From positions 434,001 through 498,000 of the forward strand of contig MOWL01000003.1 in assembly GCA_002110485.1 (NCBI GenBank): 64,000 bases of DNA, given 5' to 3'. The stretch comes from Emergomyces orientalis. Lineage: Eukaryota > Ascomycota > Eurotiomycetes > Onygenales > Ajellomycetaceae. A program made the position numbers and the translations under genes. Positions within the stretch are counted from its first letter, which is position 1. Every line of letters begins with the position of its first letter. The notes beneath the pieces are model-generated. The model did no database searches. It was not told the origin of the DNA and was given only the letters and a program-made list of their open reading frames with translations. Shown here in pieces: positions 35,768 through 48,642 of this stretch.

Positions 35768-37235
35768 ATGACTGTATCCAAGCTGTGAGAACAAAAATAA
35801 AATATAAAAGATAAAATAATGTAACTCACATCTTACCATGAAACAGGTGACAAATGAGATGATTCCAAGTAGACTAATATAAATAATTTAAGGTAAAGTA
35901 AAATGAAAAAAATAAAAAAATAAACTAATTTGAATTTGAACGGCCGGGAGTTGGTAAAATAAGATAATAATAATGAATAAAAAGAGGGGGGGGTTAATGA
36001 AGCATGTTCATAGAGAGAAAAAAGGAAAATGGTTTTATTGTATATATAAATAAAAAAGAACACATGCATTACAAAAGAAAATAGGTCACAAAGGCAGGTA
36101 CAACAACCCGGGGACCAAATCAATAAGAGGATAAAAAAAAGTACAGCGAGTGTCCATTTGTTGGCCGTTTTTTTAATAAATGAAATGAAATGAAATAAAC
36201 TTTAGTTTAAGTCATAGCAAGGAGAAAAGAAAAACAAGAGTGGGTAGTTTTTAAAGAAGAGAAGAGAAGGTGAAGGGACAAAAAAGAAAAAAAAAAACCA
36301 TGCAGGAAAGGCTTGTTTGGTTTATCCAGATGAATGAGAAATGAAGAAAAGAGGAAAATAATAGCACTGACAAAGGAAATAATGAAGTAAAAGAAACAGG
36401 AGAGGGAGAAGAAGCGAAATACTAGAAACTGATAAAAAAGACATTGGATATTTATTGACACAAAGTTTTAATAAAAACAGAGGAATCCAGATAAGATGAT
36501 AATAGAAGAAGGGAAGTAATGCGTGCACGAAGAATGTCAGAAAAATAAAAAAGAGACAGCAAGACAGAAAATAACAGATGAAAACATGACAGAGGAGAGG
36601 ATTTGAACAAAGGAGAAGTGGAACAATTGGAACAGTTGGATCAAAGAAATCAAAACATCAGGGGGAATTTGTTTCTTTCGCCAAGACAGATCAAGTCGAA
36701 GGGCTCAAGCATAAAGATGAGGGCGATTGTGGAGAGAATCAGTTTCCGACGGGAAGAAGAGAAGGTATAATAAAAACACAAAGCGAAAACGCGAAAACGC
36801 ACGCCGAAGGGGGAATAAATTCATATTAGCGAAAACATGTTTTGAAAAAACAACACATGCAAAAATGTGTTAATGTGATGATGGTACAAGCGTGGGGGCA
36901 CTGATTCGGGTTTAAGAACTCAAGAGAGTCGTTGGGCTTTCTTGGGGAATATATCTCTCCCATTCTTTTCTCCCATGAAACAGAACCTGCCTAAGACATG
37001 TGTATATGTAAAGGGAATAAATATATTCGGGGAAATCGAGGCTTTGCGGATGGGAAAATAAAGTCCCTCGTTTTTTCTCTCGCTTGTTCCCTATCGCTCC
37101 AATTTTTCACTTATTTTCGATTCGCTGAGTAATCGAAGCACCAATCTGCCAAGTGTAAAATACTCTTTGTTATCGTTCTCTGCGACGCTTCCTCCTCCTC
37201 CTGCTGCTAGGGCGCATTAATCAAGTAGCAGTTTA
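35768..37235. other. Spacer, LINE to KIN4 3' end
   Basis: 1.5 kb of strongly AT- and purine-rich sequence on the plus strand, downstream of the minus-strand kinase gene and probably including its 3' UTR. No coding or RNA feature recognised. Confidence 0.5.
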
Positions 37236-40200
37236 TTAATGATCACCAGCACGGTACTTACCCCGTCGCCTGAAAAAGTCCATAACCCTCCTGGCAGCCC
37301 CAGAGCTACCAGAATGATGCGACGGGTCCTTCTCATATTCATACGCATCCGCAAACCTGCGATTATTTTTCTGAAGCACATTAGAGCCCCTCCCAGACTG
37401 GTGGCCAGGCTGCATCGACTGTCGAGAGCCATTGGCGTTGTCATGGCCTGGATTATATCCCTCTGGGTAACTGGGCATAAACTGTTCCGTGTAACTGGAA
37501 TTCTGTGGAGTTGGGAAGTATCTCGCCGAAGAAGAGTTGGCCCGAGGGTCCTCTTGGTAATAATGTTCGGTAGGAATGTGGGGTGATCCATATGGGTTAC
37601 TCTGGTACTGGGGCTCCGAGTCAGCGTGGAGGACTGCAAACTGTTGGTCGATTTGGGCAGAGTAATTCGTCATATCCATTTGGTCGTTGGAGTTGCCAAA
37701 GCTTTGTTCATCATGAATATGATGGCCCGCGCCCGGGTGCTGGGATTGCGAGGGAGCATTGGCAGTTGATAGCCGCTGCCGGGGCTGCTGATGGCCACGA
37801 CTCTCTGGAGGGTGAATAAAATCGTTGACCTGGGCCATATGCGATTCAGCAGCAGGAGGCGTTTCTTTGTTTGACGAGAACGTCTTCATAGAAAACGAGG
37901 CAGGTAAGAGAGAGAATCTTCGTGATCTAGTAGTATGCTCTTGGCTAGAATCATCCTGTTTCCGATGAAAGGGGTGCGAGATCGATCGACGAGAATCTAT
38001 TGATGCTCGCGGTTCATCCGAGACAATGGGTTCTTTCATACTTGTCGGAGGATAACGTTTACTTGATCGTTGGCCGTTCTGAGACGATCGTCCACCAAAT
38101 ATGGAGCCAGACCGCCCGAACAACTTCTCTCCAATGCTACTCACGGTACTAGAACGCTTGTGGCTTTTGGTTTGCGCTTCTTGTTGCAGGGTAGCTGTGT
38201 AATCCTGATTTGTGCTAGGACGACCAACTGAACTCTCTGCAGTTTGCTGAGCGACAGGTGGAGAGATACTGTAAGTTTTGCTATTCTTTGGCTGGGCGAG
38301 TCTTCCCTGCACATTGGTTGTTGCGACTGTTGGCGCTGCAGGTTGGCTATAAGAACCTCTGGACGGCAGACGGCTATCATATCTGCCAGCACCTGTAGAA
38401 GCCAGGGAGCCACCAGTTCGAGGCCGGCTCGTTTGCGGTAACGTACCTTGAATACCAGAGTATGTACCAGTTAGGTCTGAGATCGATTGGGCAAGGTTAT
38501 TAGACTGTGATTGAGGCATACCTTGAAGGCCGTCTGTTACGTTATGGCTTGTAGGTTGGGCATTTACAGGTGGATCCTTTGGCAATGGTTTAGACCACGA
38601 AGCTGAAGCTGCAACGGCAGCAGCAGCGCCTCCCGCACTCGAACTAGGAGGCTCTCGACTACTCGACGTTGGTCGCACTTGAGCGGATCCTGCAGGACCT
38701 GATGTTGGGCCTAAAGACGAGGAGGCGGTGGCTGAGTCACCGCGGGCAGTCTGAGATTGAGGTGGCACGTATTCAACCTGGACTGTTCTCCTCTTCGCTT
38801 CTCTTTGCTTTGGCTTTTCTTCCTCTTGAGAGATTTTGCCTTGCTGGTGGCTGAGGCCTCCGACAGGGGAAACGTTGCTCTGATGCTGAGTTTTGGGTGG
38901 TTCTCTAACAGAAGCACTACGAGCAAGAGATGGGGTTTCTTGTTGGTCTTCTATAGAACAGTTAGTGATCATACAGGGCTAGAGAATGAAGAAAGAGTAC
39001 GGTGGGTTCAAAGTTTGGAGAAATTTATTTTCTTTTATATGGTCTTAAAAGAACCAGAACTCACCAGCAGGAACAGTGGTGTTTGCAATGTCAGCTACAT
39101 TAGTAGTATTGCTAGTAATGTGCGATACCACATGTGCATACTCTGCAAGCCAGCTATGCCGGGCAACTTCGAAGAGGTCGGCGCGTTTTCTTGGGTCCGG
39201 GACAAGAATGCGCCGTAGCAAATCTCGCGCATGTGGTGTGACATATTCGGGGAAAGTGAGAGGTGTCGTTACGATGTATTTGTAAAGAAGGTTTATGTTA
39301 TCGCCCTCTGGGTTTGCAGGATCATCATCAAAGGGGAGATAACCAGCAAGCATGGCGTACTAGACAAATGAATGTTAGTAAAAACGGAAACTGGTACGAA
39401 AACAAGGGATAGCTAAACGAACCAGAATAACTCCACAACTCCAAACGTCAACTTTACGCCCAGTGTATAATGAATCAGTGACGACTAGCTCTGGAGCTGC
39501 ATAGCAAGGGCTACCGCAACTAGTTTGCATAAGATCACCACGCCTTAAGCCTTTTGCGTTGGGCCGATCTAGTTTCATTCTCTTCACGAATTCCCTGTTC
39601 GTCAGATTATATTCGATTTCTTCACCTAGCTCATCAGCGGGGTCGAACGTGTTTGCGAAACCAAAATCTGTGATGATGATATTGCGGTTTCGATCGAGCA
39701 TTAAATTCTCGAGTTTGAGGTCCCGGTGGACAATTCCCTTCTTATGCAAATAGCCCACGCCTGAAACCAGTTGGGCAAATAAGCGACGAGCAGGGTTGTC
39801 TTTTAGATATCGGTGGTTAAGAATGTAGTCGAACAATTCACCTCCAGATGCATACTCCAAAACAATTCCAATATGTCGATCGGTCTCGGCCATCTCGTGC
39901 AGTCGGACAATATTTGGGTGTGAAAGTTCTTTTAAAATCGAGATCTCGCGATATATTTTCGGCAGGCGGCTAGGATTATTTCCAAGGCTCTCCCTTCTGA
40001 GCAATTTGATTGCGACTTGCACGCTGCCGTCTTTCTTCCAGCCAAGTCTAACTTTTCCAAACTCACCCTCACCAATGGTTTGACCAAGAACATAGTCGCC
40101 AAAAGTGGTTTCTTTTCGCCTCGACGAGGAATTGGAATAGTCATGTCGGCTTCTAGCACCACGCCCTCCATCATCGACACCTTCGCTGTTCACAAGGCCC

Positions 40201-41009
40201 AGACCTGACAGTGTCTCTGGGTCAGTTTGAGATTCCGCCTGGCGTTCCTTTTCTCGTATAATGTCTACTTCAGGGTCTGTTATGACCATCCGATTAATTA
40301 CCGTGTTTCCCTCTTTCTCAATGCCGGTAGGAATTGAAGTTGGTCCCATTGCGGCCTCAGAGCGGCTCTCCATTGCGGACGGTGACGGGTGATCCCTCGG
40401 TTCGCGAGTGCTCGCAGCTCTTTGTGGACCGTCCGGCGAGTGTGGCCCTTTGCGGCGCTTAGCAGCGGCTGACGTGGCATCATCTTTCACCTTGTTCCGG
40501 CCGTTTGTATCATGAGCATGATCCCGGTCCCCACGATCTCGTGCGCCATCTCCCCTCCGCCTAGAATGCTTAGAATTCCCTACTCGTTCAGTAGAGGTAT
40601 TGGCAGATGGAGCAGTTGACGAAGTGCGACTCCGTTGGTTTGACGACGTGCGGGGCGGGGGAATTGGTGGAGAACCAGGGCCGTCAGACAGAGTGGGTGT
40701 TGGGCGCTGGCGCGTATTGCTGGACCCTTGGGCTGTAGTTGGAGTAGCGGGAGAACCATGGGTGGAAGGAGGCAGTGGGAGAAGCTGGGGAGTATTCATT
40801 GTCGAAGTGGCGGCAGAAGGGGGGGAGTAGAATTGATCAGGGCTAACAGGAGAGTTGAGTGTGGCAGCATGATCACTCTGGCGCCTGCTCGATTGGCGTG
40901 GTCCAACTGGTGTTTGGTGAAGCGGTGGTCTCGGGGATCCCGTTGATGCATACTGACTGGGCGACTGAGTGGTGCTATGCTGGGATACAGTCTGCATAGC
41001 AGACGACAT
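37236..41009 (-). CDS. KIN4: KIN4-like Ser/Thr kinase (AMPK/CAMKL group)
   Basis: Kinase of the Kin4/Frk1 family; in yeast Kin4 is the spindle position checkpoint kinase, and KfsA is the Aspergillus counterpart. Exons (minus) 41009-39423, 39359-39065 and 38950-37236 give 1198 residues. Residues 1-300 are Ser/Pro/Arg-rich and disordered. The kinase domain runs about 303-605: glycine loop GEGEFGKV (313-320), catalytic Lys335 in VAIK, HRDLKLEN at 428-435, DFG at 448-450. A family-specific long activation segment leads to LMQTSCGSPCYAAPE, with Thr496 as the probable activating site, and [21 protein letters not shown] crosses intron 1. A 570-residue disordered tail ends RRRGKYRAGDH. Intron 2 has a CACTAAC branch site and a CTATAG acceptor. 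Assignment to Kin4 rests on the activation-loop insert. Confidence 0.92.
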
Positions 41010-42138
41010 GCCTTCCCTTGGAAAAAGCGGCAGCGAGAAGGTGAATAGTGGCGACTTAAAATCTCCCGTATGCCAGAAGTCAAATTACCACTTCACAATC
41101 ACTTGCTTTATCCTCGAAGGAATGAATGCGTGCCTGTGATTCAAGCAATGGACATTTGTCCACACAAACACCCAAAGACCCAATAGGTATTTGTTTACCC
41201 ACTTCTATAGAGGACAATCGCCAGTTGTCCAAATCATCTAATAAAAGATTAAAAGAGACAGCGATGCTTTCTCGACGCGTCCTATGAGAGTAATCGTAAA
41301 GTCAATTGACAATTGGCAGTTGTGAATTGGGGAGTGCGTTGTGTTGTTGAGTGGTATCTGGGGTCGTTGTTTAGTTTCGTGAACGCGAAGTCCAATTGCA
41401 GGCTGGGGGGATCTGGATTCGAATGAATCGTAGCTTAGTTAAAAACAGGGGGAACAACACGACACCCTCGAGGGAAACAACAAGAAAAAAAGGAAAAAAG
41501 GAAAACAGGAAAACTAGGAAAAAAAGAAAAGAGAAAAAGAATCGACCAGCAACGCGTTTGGTTGTTTTTCTGTTAGACCAGCAACAGAATGCCTCAGCAG
41601 CAGAAACAGAGACAATCGAGACAATGAGAGTGTTTGCTACTGGGTGAGTGGACCGCGGCCAAACGTGCTTTCCGCTGGGTATAGCCTTTGTTATTTCCAC
41701 CCGGAGTCCGCTTGCGATGCTCGCCACGAAGGTATACAGAGATGCCAGCCACCAGGGATACTGAATGAGTGTATTAGAGTAACCGGTAAGGTGTGGTGAT
41801 GGCAAAAGGGCGCAGTGGTCCCAGCGCGCAAACGATGGGGGCAATTGATGGTGATGGTGATGGATAAACTGCTGGGCGAAGACTGACGTGATGGCTGGCA
41901 GGGAGGCGGGGAGGCGATGGGATGGTTTTAACGACGATTAACGACGATACGGACGTGACAGGGCTCCAGTGACCAGAATGGTGGGAGAGCGAGAGATTGT
42001 CGAGGGTACGATTGGATATCGAGTCGACCAAAACAGCATGATCGACGGTAGGACCGAGGGAGTGAAAGGGGCGCTGGATGTATATGGGAACGCTGTAGGA
42101 CCTGGAGAAGCCGACCTGGGCGGCCTGGTCTTTAGGGG

Positions 42139-42330
42139 GTGGAAGAAGAAGAAGAAGAAGAGAGAAAAGAGCGGGAGGGAGAAGAGAAGGGGGGGGGGGG
42201 GGGGGGAGGGCGGGGGAGGATGAGGAGATGAGGAGGAGAGGAGGAGAAGAAGAAGAAGAAGAAGAAGAAGAAGAAGAAGAGAGGAAATGAGGGTGAGTTG
42301 GTGAGTTGCGAGAGGAGCGAGAGGAGCGAG
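42139..42330. repeat. Purine tract: (GAA)n, an 18-G run, GGA runs
   Basis: A nearly unbroken purine strand: GAA units at about 42143-42160, an 18-base G run at 42189-42206, then GA/GGA-rich sequence with about 12 GAA units at 42245-42281. It lies 1.1-1.3 kb upstream of the KIN4 start. Confidence 0.85.
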
Positions 42331-43050
42331 AGTCGCAACAAAAGTGGAGGAGAAACAACAAATCGGTCGGCGGGTGAGTTTAGTGAGGAACTAGCCACGG
42401 AAGGGATCGACCACCACTAGCTAAAGACAGACGGGCAGACCGCTACACCACAGCTACAAAACTACTGGGCGAGGGGAGAGAGAGAGAGAGAGAGACAAAC
42501 AATAAAGATGGTGCGAATTACGGGATTGAGGCTGAAGGAATGACTGGCGCACTGGAGAAAGTGACCTGGCAGCAGATGCTGTATACATTAACCCTACAAC
42601 TAACAATGCGACTCTGGACGGGATCTCTCTCTCTCTCTGTCTACATCAACCACGACAGCGGCAGCACAAATGCTACTACTACCCAAAAAAAAGAATCATT
42701 AATCAAATCTCTTTCACTAATGATCACGACCAAGGCGTAGCTCAACGGAGCTCCCTTCAGCCAAACCTCTATTCTTATCCCTTCCAAAGCCTGGAACCAG
42801 GGGGGAAAACCTCGCGAAAAGAGAAAAATCAAAATAAATACCGCGCCAGCAATATAGTTGAAAGGTAGACGCCGCGTTCGCGTTCCTTGGTTGATGGTCG
42901 CCTGGATGGAGGCTTGGAGCCAGTTGCTTATTCGCTAGAGGCACCTTAAAAAACCTCAGGAAGCATGGTTTGGGGAAAAAACTTGTTGAAAACTTGTTAT
43001 CTATTTTGCTGCTAATACCTAAATAACAGGTCACGTCTCGGAATTCGAGA

Positions 43051-43125
43051 TACACACACCCACACCCACACCCACACACCACACACACACACAGAGAGAG
43101 AGAGAGCGAGAGAGCGCGAGAGAGA
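43051..43125. repeat. (CA)n/(CCCACA)n then (GA)n
   Basis: A CA-rich tract with CACCCA units passes directly into a GA tract with two short CpG-containing interruptions. Compound microsatellite. Confidence 0.85.
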
Positions 43126-45497
43126 TGCAGACCAAAAAGCCGTTCTATCCCTGCCAGGGTTGCCTGCCTTACCTTGGCCGTAGCATGCGATAAGTGGCAG
43201 ATGTTCTGTTACAGGGCTGAAATGTTCACCAGACACACTGCCAGACAGCCAGTCAGACAAACAAGCAGACACGCAGACAATAAAATGAACAGCGTGGCAA
43301 TGTCGCGAAAAAAAGACGATCAACTCAACACTTAAGGACGGGAAATATTAACCTTAAGTTTTTAGCAACAGCGCTCCATATCCTATCACTTTCCCAATGC
43401 TTTTGCAAGGACAGAAGAAGGGTTTTTTTTTTTCTTTTTCTTTTTCTTCCCGTTAAACTGCAATGTCGTCCGTCAGGGGTTCGCCTATGCACATCAATAT
43501 ATGATTGATATATTTTATATACCAAGAATCCAAGCGCGTTTTCTGAAACGTAAAATAACCTGGCGATTAGCCCAAGCAGATTGGCCGTGCGGTTAAAAAG
43601 GAGACCGCCCGATGGGTAAAGTTGGATGGGCTTGCTGCAAGAAAGTCAAAGCCCATTCCATGACGAAAGAAAACCACCAATCCCCAGCCCTAGCTAAACT
43701 TTGAAACTGATGTGTATGTGTGTGTGTGTAGCAGTGTGTGGCGGGCGCGATGCGAAAGCAAATTGCTGCTATTCGATACGACGTTACTCCGCGTTGATTT
43801 GAACTTTGAACAAGCGCTCTCACGACACGAAATGAAATAACAATAATATGACGAATAATACCCGATGCTCTTCATCATCGCCGCGGCCGGGAAGAAATCT
43901 AATTTACCCGTACCATAAGCCTCTCGGGACATCTTATATATTCAATATCTAAATATATTTATTTTTATGCACAACATTTTTTCCGCATAAGGTGGTTCCT
44001 GGCCTGGCTAAACTTGTTTGGCAATCGAGCTAAAAATGATGTTTCATCTTTGGAACTGTAACTGTGAGGCGCCTGGGCATTCCTAATATTACGCCTAACT
44101 TAACAAAGTTCCTGAATCGTACTTTGTTTTGGTTTTTTCGTCTGCGGGGGGATTGAATGGGATGTTAAGTTATCCCTGCTGGTCTCTTCTTGAAGAAAAT
44201 TGCAACGAGAGACATTGAACCTATTTTTAATTAACTTTTTTGGTTGGAATTTTGACTCCTGTTCTCGTCTTCCCTTCATTCTTTTTCTATCATCATGAGA
44301 GGAGGATATTCGATTCTTCTTGTTTCATACTCATCATAAGCCCCGCGATCGTCAAGGCTGGCCGGTCCATCAAACATTGCGAAGCCGTTGGTTGAAATTT
44401 CATGTGATGGAAAGAAAGTTGAAGCAACCAACAAACTACATAGCTTTCACATTTTCATATGTTTTTTATCCATTCTTGCACTCTGAAAATCCTCACCTAG
44501 AGAGCGTGAAAATTGTTGCTCCGTTTTATTTGGCTGCAGGGCCCTTAGACCCCAGCTTGTATGACCAACCCTGATTAGCCACTGAGTAGGGCATCTGCTC
44601 AGCGCTGTGATTTGGGTTAGACACCCCAGCATGCGCATCTTGTTTGCGTAGTCCTCCCTGAGTTCACAAGTACTCATGGCACCTAGGGGGTGGAAGTTTT
44701 GCGGCGCTTGTCGCCCCAGAAATTCAACCCCAATAGCTACATTACCGTGAGCTACAAGTAAAAAAGACTGAAAAAACCTAGCCCAGCCGTTTCAACGAGC
44801 TAAGAAAAAATAAAATAAAATAAAATTGGCAGGTCATCAGCAAATCCTATTCGCTTTTCCGATGCTGAAATTGTTTCAGCATTGATCACAATCTAACGCC
44901 TATTCATCATTAGGAAGCCCATCCTAGCGCTGTTCGTCCACCGTCATAGACCTGGGGAGCCATCTTCGGCCCCGATTAGTGGCTATGTGACAACAAGTTC
45001 AATGGCTGGGCGGCAAAGGGGGGGTGTATTTTTGGATGTCCGTCCAACCCCTCTGAGGCATCTGGATGAGCACATTCATCTATAAATAAGGGCTCATTCA
45101 GCTGCTCTGGAAGTTACTGGATTCAATTGCCCATCAAACCCGCGATCCTGACTTTTTCAAAGTACTCAATATTCTTCCAAGAGACCCGAAAGCTCATTAA
45201 TTAGAAACTCTACTATGAATCATCACAAATATCTTTCAAAAGGTGGTTGTTCCGCCCAGCAAATTTTCGGTGAACACGCTGAAGTTCTATTATAACCAGA
45301 CCGAAAACCTTAGATCATTTGAGAACGCAGTCAACAATTTCTGGAATAACACCTCCGCAGATGGTTCGCACAGAATAAATTGCTGATAGGATGATCAGCT
45401 GTTTGCGACTTTGAAGGATGGTCGTTCTATTCGAAATAAAAATAGCCGAACAGGGATCAAGTCAGTTTAAGCATCTCGTATGATTTTCAGTAAAGAT

Positions 45498-47350
45498 CGC
45501 CATCAATGTGGTATTTGTGGAGGCCGAATGTGGTTGATTTATTGTTTTGAAGCTAGCTATTCCGCATGTTTCTCGCCCCCCCCGCTGTCGACGTGAGCCC
45601 TGGAGTAGAAGGTCTAGTCGCATGCCTTCAGACTCCGCATGCCACTGACCTTTTACTTGGGAATACATGAAGAACTCAAGGAAGGGCAACTAACTCTTCA
45701 ATGCCTCCTCATCAGCGAATTCCACTGTAATGATGTCACAGCCATACCAGGTCTGTCCTGCTTAAATATCCCAGAAGAAAATGATTATAGAATCCTATAC
45801 TCTGAGTCAGGAGCAGAACCCTCATGAGCCCTACTCTCTTTGGCTGTGTGCTTTGTGGTTAGTCGGTAGGTAGTTACGGAAGCTTCCCTTGGTTAAAGGA
45901 GTTTCAGGCTGGTATGTTATAACACAAACTCTGATTGTCCAGCAATTGCTCACAGCTGGTTTTATCAGTTTACTCCAGCGCTGAAAGCATCTTTCTCTGG
46001 TGTTGCGCTTTATGCCGACACTGGCATAAGGGGTCCATCAGATCCCACTGCATGTTGGGATGATCCGAATTATAAATTTCCGCCCCACGATAAACTTCCA
46101 ATTATGCGACAGCGCCCTGAAAATGGCCAGCATGGTTTTGTGTTTCATAACGCGTACTGATGTCTTCTTCAGAAATTCTTCCAGCCTGATTGCGCCACAA
46201 GTGAACGACTCCTCAATATCTGCAAATCCCTGCCATTTCCTATTGGCGGAAATGTTATTTTCTGGGGGCACAATTATGGAGGACAGACCACCCTTGATAC
46301 CAAGGACCATTACCCATGGGAAGTCAGACTTACAGAGGAACACAATAGTTCTTAAACACATGCCAAGGAGAATCCGCACGGCATCGCAGAGATTCCTGAA
46401 TTACTTATACTATCCTCTTAAATCCGCTGATTGGCCTAGGTAGACCGTTGAAAAGGCAGGAGGACATGACTGCTTTGTATCGTTCCCATGGGAAACCCTT
46501 GAGGCCATAGGCATTAATCTATTGAGTTTGGTTTGGGCGTCTAAATCTTTCCTTGCCATGCTGACCAGTCAGATATTCTGGGCGTCCACATTTGAACCAG
46601 TTAACGACCGTGATTTTGTTTTTTTTAATAAAAAAGACAAACATTGTAGAGAACTTAGAGACTGAATGATGCTATATCAATTTACAAGTCACGTTTCAAG
46701 TCCGCCTGGGCTAAAGAACAGAAGGCGAATATGGGAGTTGATTTAGATATTTGCCCCATCGCTGTGTTCCCTGTCGACGAAACTTTGGAATACTCGCTTT
46801 CCAGGTTAGACTTCCCCGATTTGGGGTAGCGTGAAGTGAGCAGAGAGATCCAGCCAGAGCTTGTTTTGAATACCCGCCAGCAGTTTTACAGGGTTGCATG
46901 TTATTTTGCAAACAGAGCACCATCACCCCTTCTAGCCTCTCGAGCATTGCCTTCTCAATTGCGGCTTACAGTGTTAACGGAATTCGTTTGATACCCTAGA
47001 ATAATCCGGACGTCTTTTAGGATATCTAAACAGCGGGGATGAGCTCTTTCTTGAGGTGCAAGAGATATGTGGGTTTGTCCTCGCAATTGGATCCCACGGA
47101 ATCCAGGTTATCCAGGTTGTCGACAACGAGCGCAATGCATCAAGATGGTTTGCCAATATGAGGAATGCACCAGTCACAGAGTACTTGTCGGCCTTGGGAG
47201 TGATCACTGCTTTGGAAGTTGGTGTTGATGTAAGTCGAACTTCTCGACATTTCTCTTGCTCTGTGGGCATTCGTCCATGTACTAAACTACAAAAGGGGTA
47301 CAAACTAGTCAGAATTGCGGTAGCCGCGCAGGTTTGTAGATTCATCGACG
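45498..47350 (+). pseudogene. Decayed F-box family gene
   Basis: A broken copy of a fungal F-box protein family that is often multi-copy. Near 45507 a CGICGG motif matches the Cys motif that opens these proteins. From 46024 to 47229 one single frame keeps family-like blocks despite stops: DPNYKFPPHDKLPI, VFHNAY-stop-CLLQKFFQPDC, FWGHNYGGQTTLDTKDHYPW, EIPELL, the F-box core CFVSFPWETLEAI plus ASKSFLAMLTSQIFWAS (46468-46600, with an internal deletion), KNRRRIWELI near 46714, and GDELFLEVQEICGFVLAIG, ASRWFANMRNAPVTEYLSA and ITALEVGVD up to 47229. A GTAAGT donor at 47230 may mark a former intron. The gene cannot make a full protein. Family membership is from memory of related proteins. Confidence 0.68.
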
Positions 47351-48642
47351 GTCAATAGTGCCCCCATAAAAAGCACCTGGGACTTCACCCACGCGGCTTT
47401 ATGCTACCCAAGAATGGGATTTCTTCCTTGTGCTTCATGGTGTTCAAGATAAACAGGTTCTGATTGACAAAATAGCATCTCCGTGGGGGAGCTTGCCAGC
47501 TTGGGCACGATATCTAGAGCAGTTAACCAATAAACTACAAATGGTCGTACTGGAGGAATAGCACCCCTATGTGCTGTGATATGCTGCACTTAGGGCTGTG
47601 TTCCTTATGACCTCTCTATCGTCCTCACATCTGGGCCATCATAGCTTGCAACATTGGCAAGGATCGTCTTCAAGTCCCAGCGTCAACATGCAGTTACATG
47701 TATCTGATATGTGATTTTCGCTGGTTGTGACAGAGCTGCGCCGTGCCTTTTATCCTCTCCTAGTATAATATATTATTTATGGCTAGATACCGTTTAGGAG
47801 TCGCAAAATATCGCCTGCAATCCTAAATATTCTTATGCTTCATCAAACTTCAGTTTTACCATCGACGCCTCTCAGGCATGTCATTTGTCTTGCTAAAACT
47901 CGGAGAGCTTCCTCCCCCTTTGTTGATTAATAACTCCTTGGGCGTGTAACTCCAGGAGTTATCTCTCTGCAGGCCCAAATGAGATTCAAGCTATCTACAG
48001 CGGCGCTGGTTTCGCTGGTTGCGCTGATTGCTCGGGTTCATTGGTAACTGGAATTTTGCCGGGCTGAATTAAAGGCTTTATTTTTCGAGGCAGACATCAA
48101 ACTAATGTGATCCAATTGTGTTGAGGCGGGTAGCGAGAGAGGGTGCTGCACGGTAATTAGATATGCGCATATGCACTTACATAAACTCCATAAATTTGTT
48201 TCTGAAAGACAATCGGCGCAGATAAAATAATCCAATATTAGTTTCTGAAGTAGAGCGTGGACTGAACGATGATGCCCCGTTTAGTAAGTTGTAACGATTG
48301 TGTAGTAGCACTGAGTTGATGGGAGTAGGATTGCCTTTGCCCTTTCTGGGTCAAATGATGGGAAACAATGCACGGGATCTCCTGTAACATTGTTCTAGTG
48401 TAGGGTGGCCCAACAAGAAAGGAGGGTCAAAGCCTCCCAATAACACCGAACTAAGCCACAGGGAGTTCGGGTGTGGTTCACTATAAAGTGGGAATTAATA
48501 CACTGGAACTTCAAAAGAACCCGTTAACTTGAATACAAACATCAACACCATCATTCCCTTTCCTCGTATCCGTCTATCCGCCTATCTCGCCTTATTCAGC
48601 ATATTCATTTCCTGATATTTTCCAGCATCTCCCATCTCTTCG
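47351..48642. other. Spacer, F-box relic to ankyrin gene 3' end
   Basis: 1.3 kb. The left part may hold further F-box gene remains that I cannot align. At 47979-48046 a 22-codon frame reads like a signal peptide (MRFKLSTAALVSLVALIARV) and runs into a GTAACT donor-like site, but no following exon is found. The right part is probably the 3' UTR of the minus-strand gene. Confidence 0.4.

Larger units (their letters stand above)
41010..45497. other. Long KIN4 upstream region
   Basis: 4.5 kb with no supported gene. The half next to KIN4 carries long purine runs on the plus strand (pyrimidine on the KIN4 sense strand), as in a long CT-rich promoter or leader. The distal half is unremarkable mixed sequence with a TAAAA repeat near 44811-44825. 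Confidence 0.5.

Noticed and set aside
41371..42400. Several open frames of 80-195 codons on both strands
   Set aside because: They are translations of purine/pyrimidine repeats (poly-Ser, poly-Pro, poly-Lys) upstream of KIN4.
46038..46379. 113-codon minus-strand frame
   Set aside because: Antisense to the F-box relic, whose plus-strand frame carries the family-like blocks.
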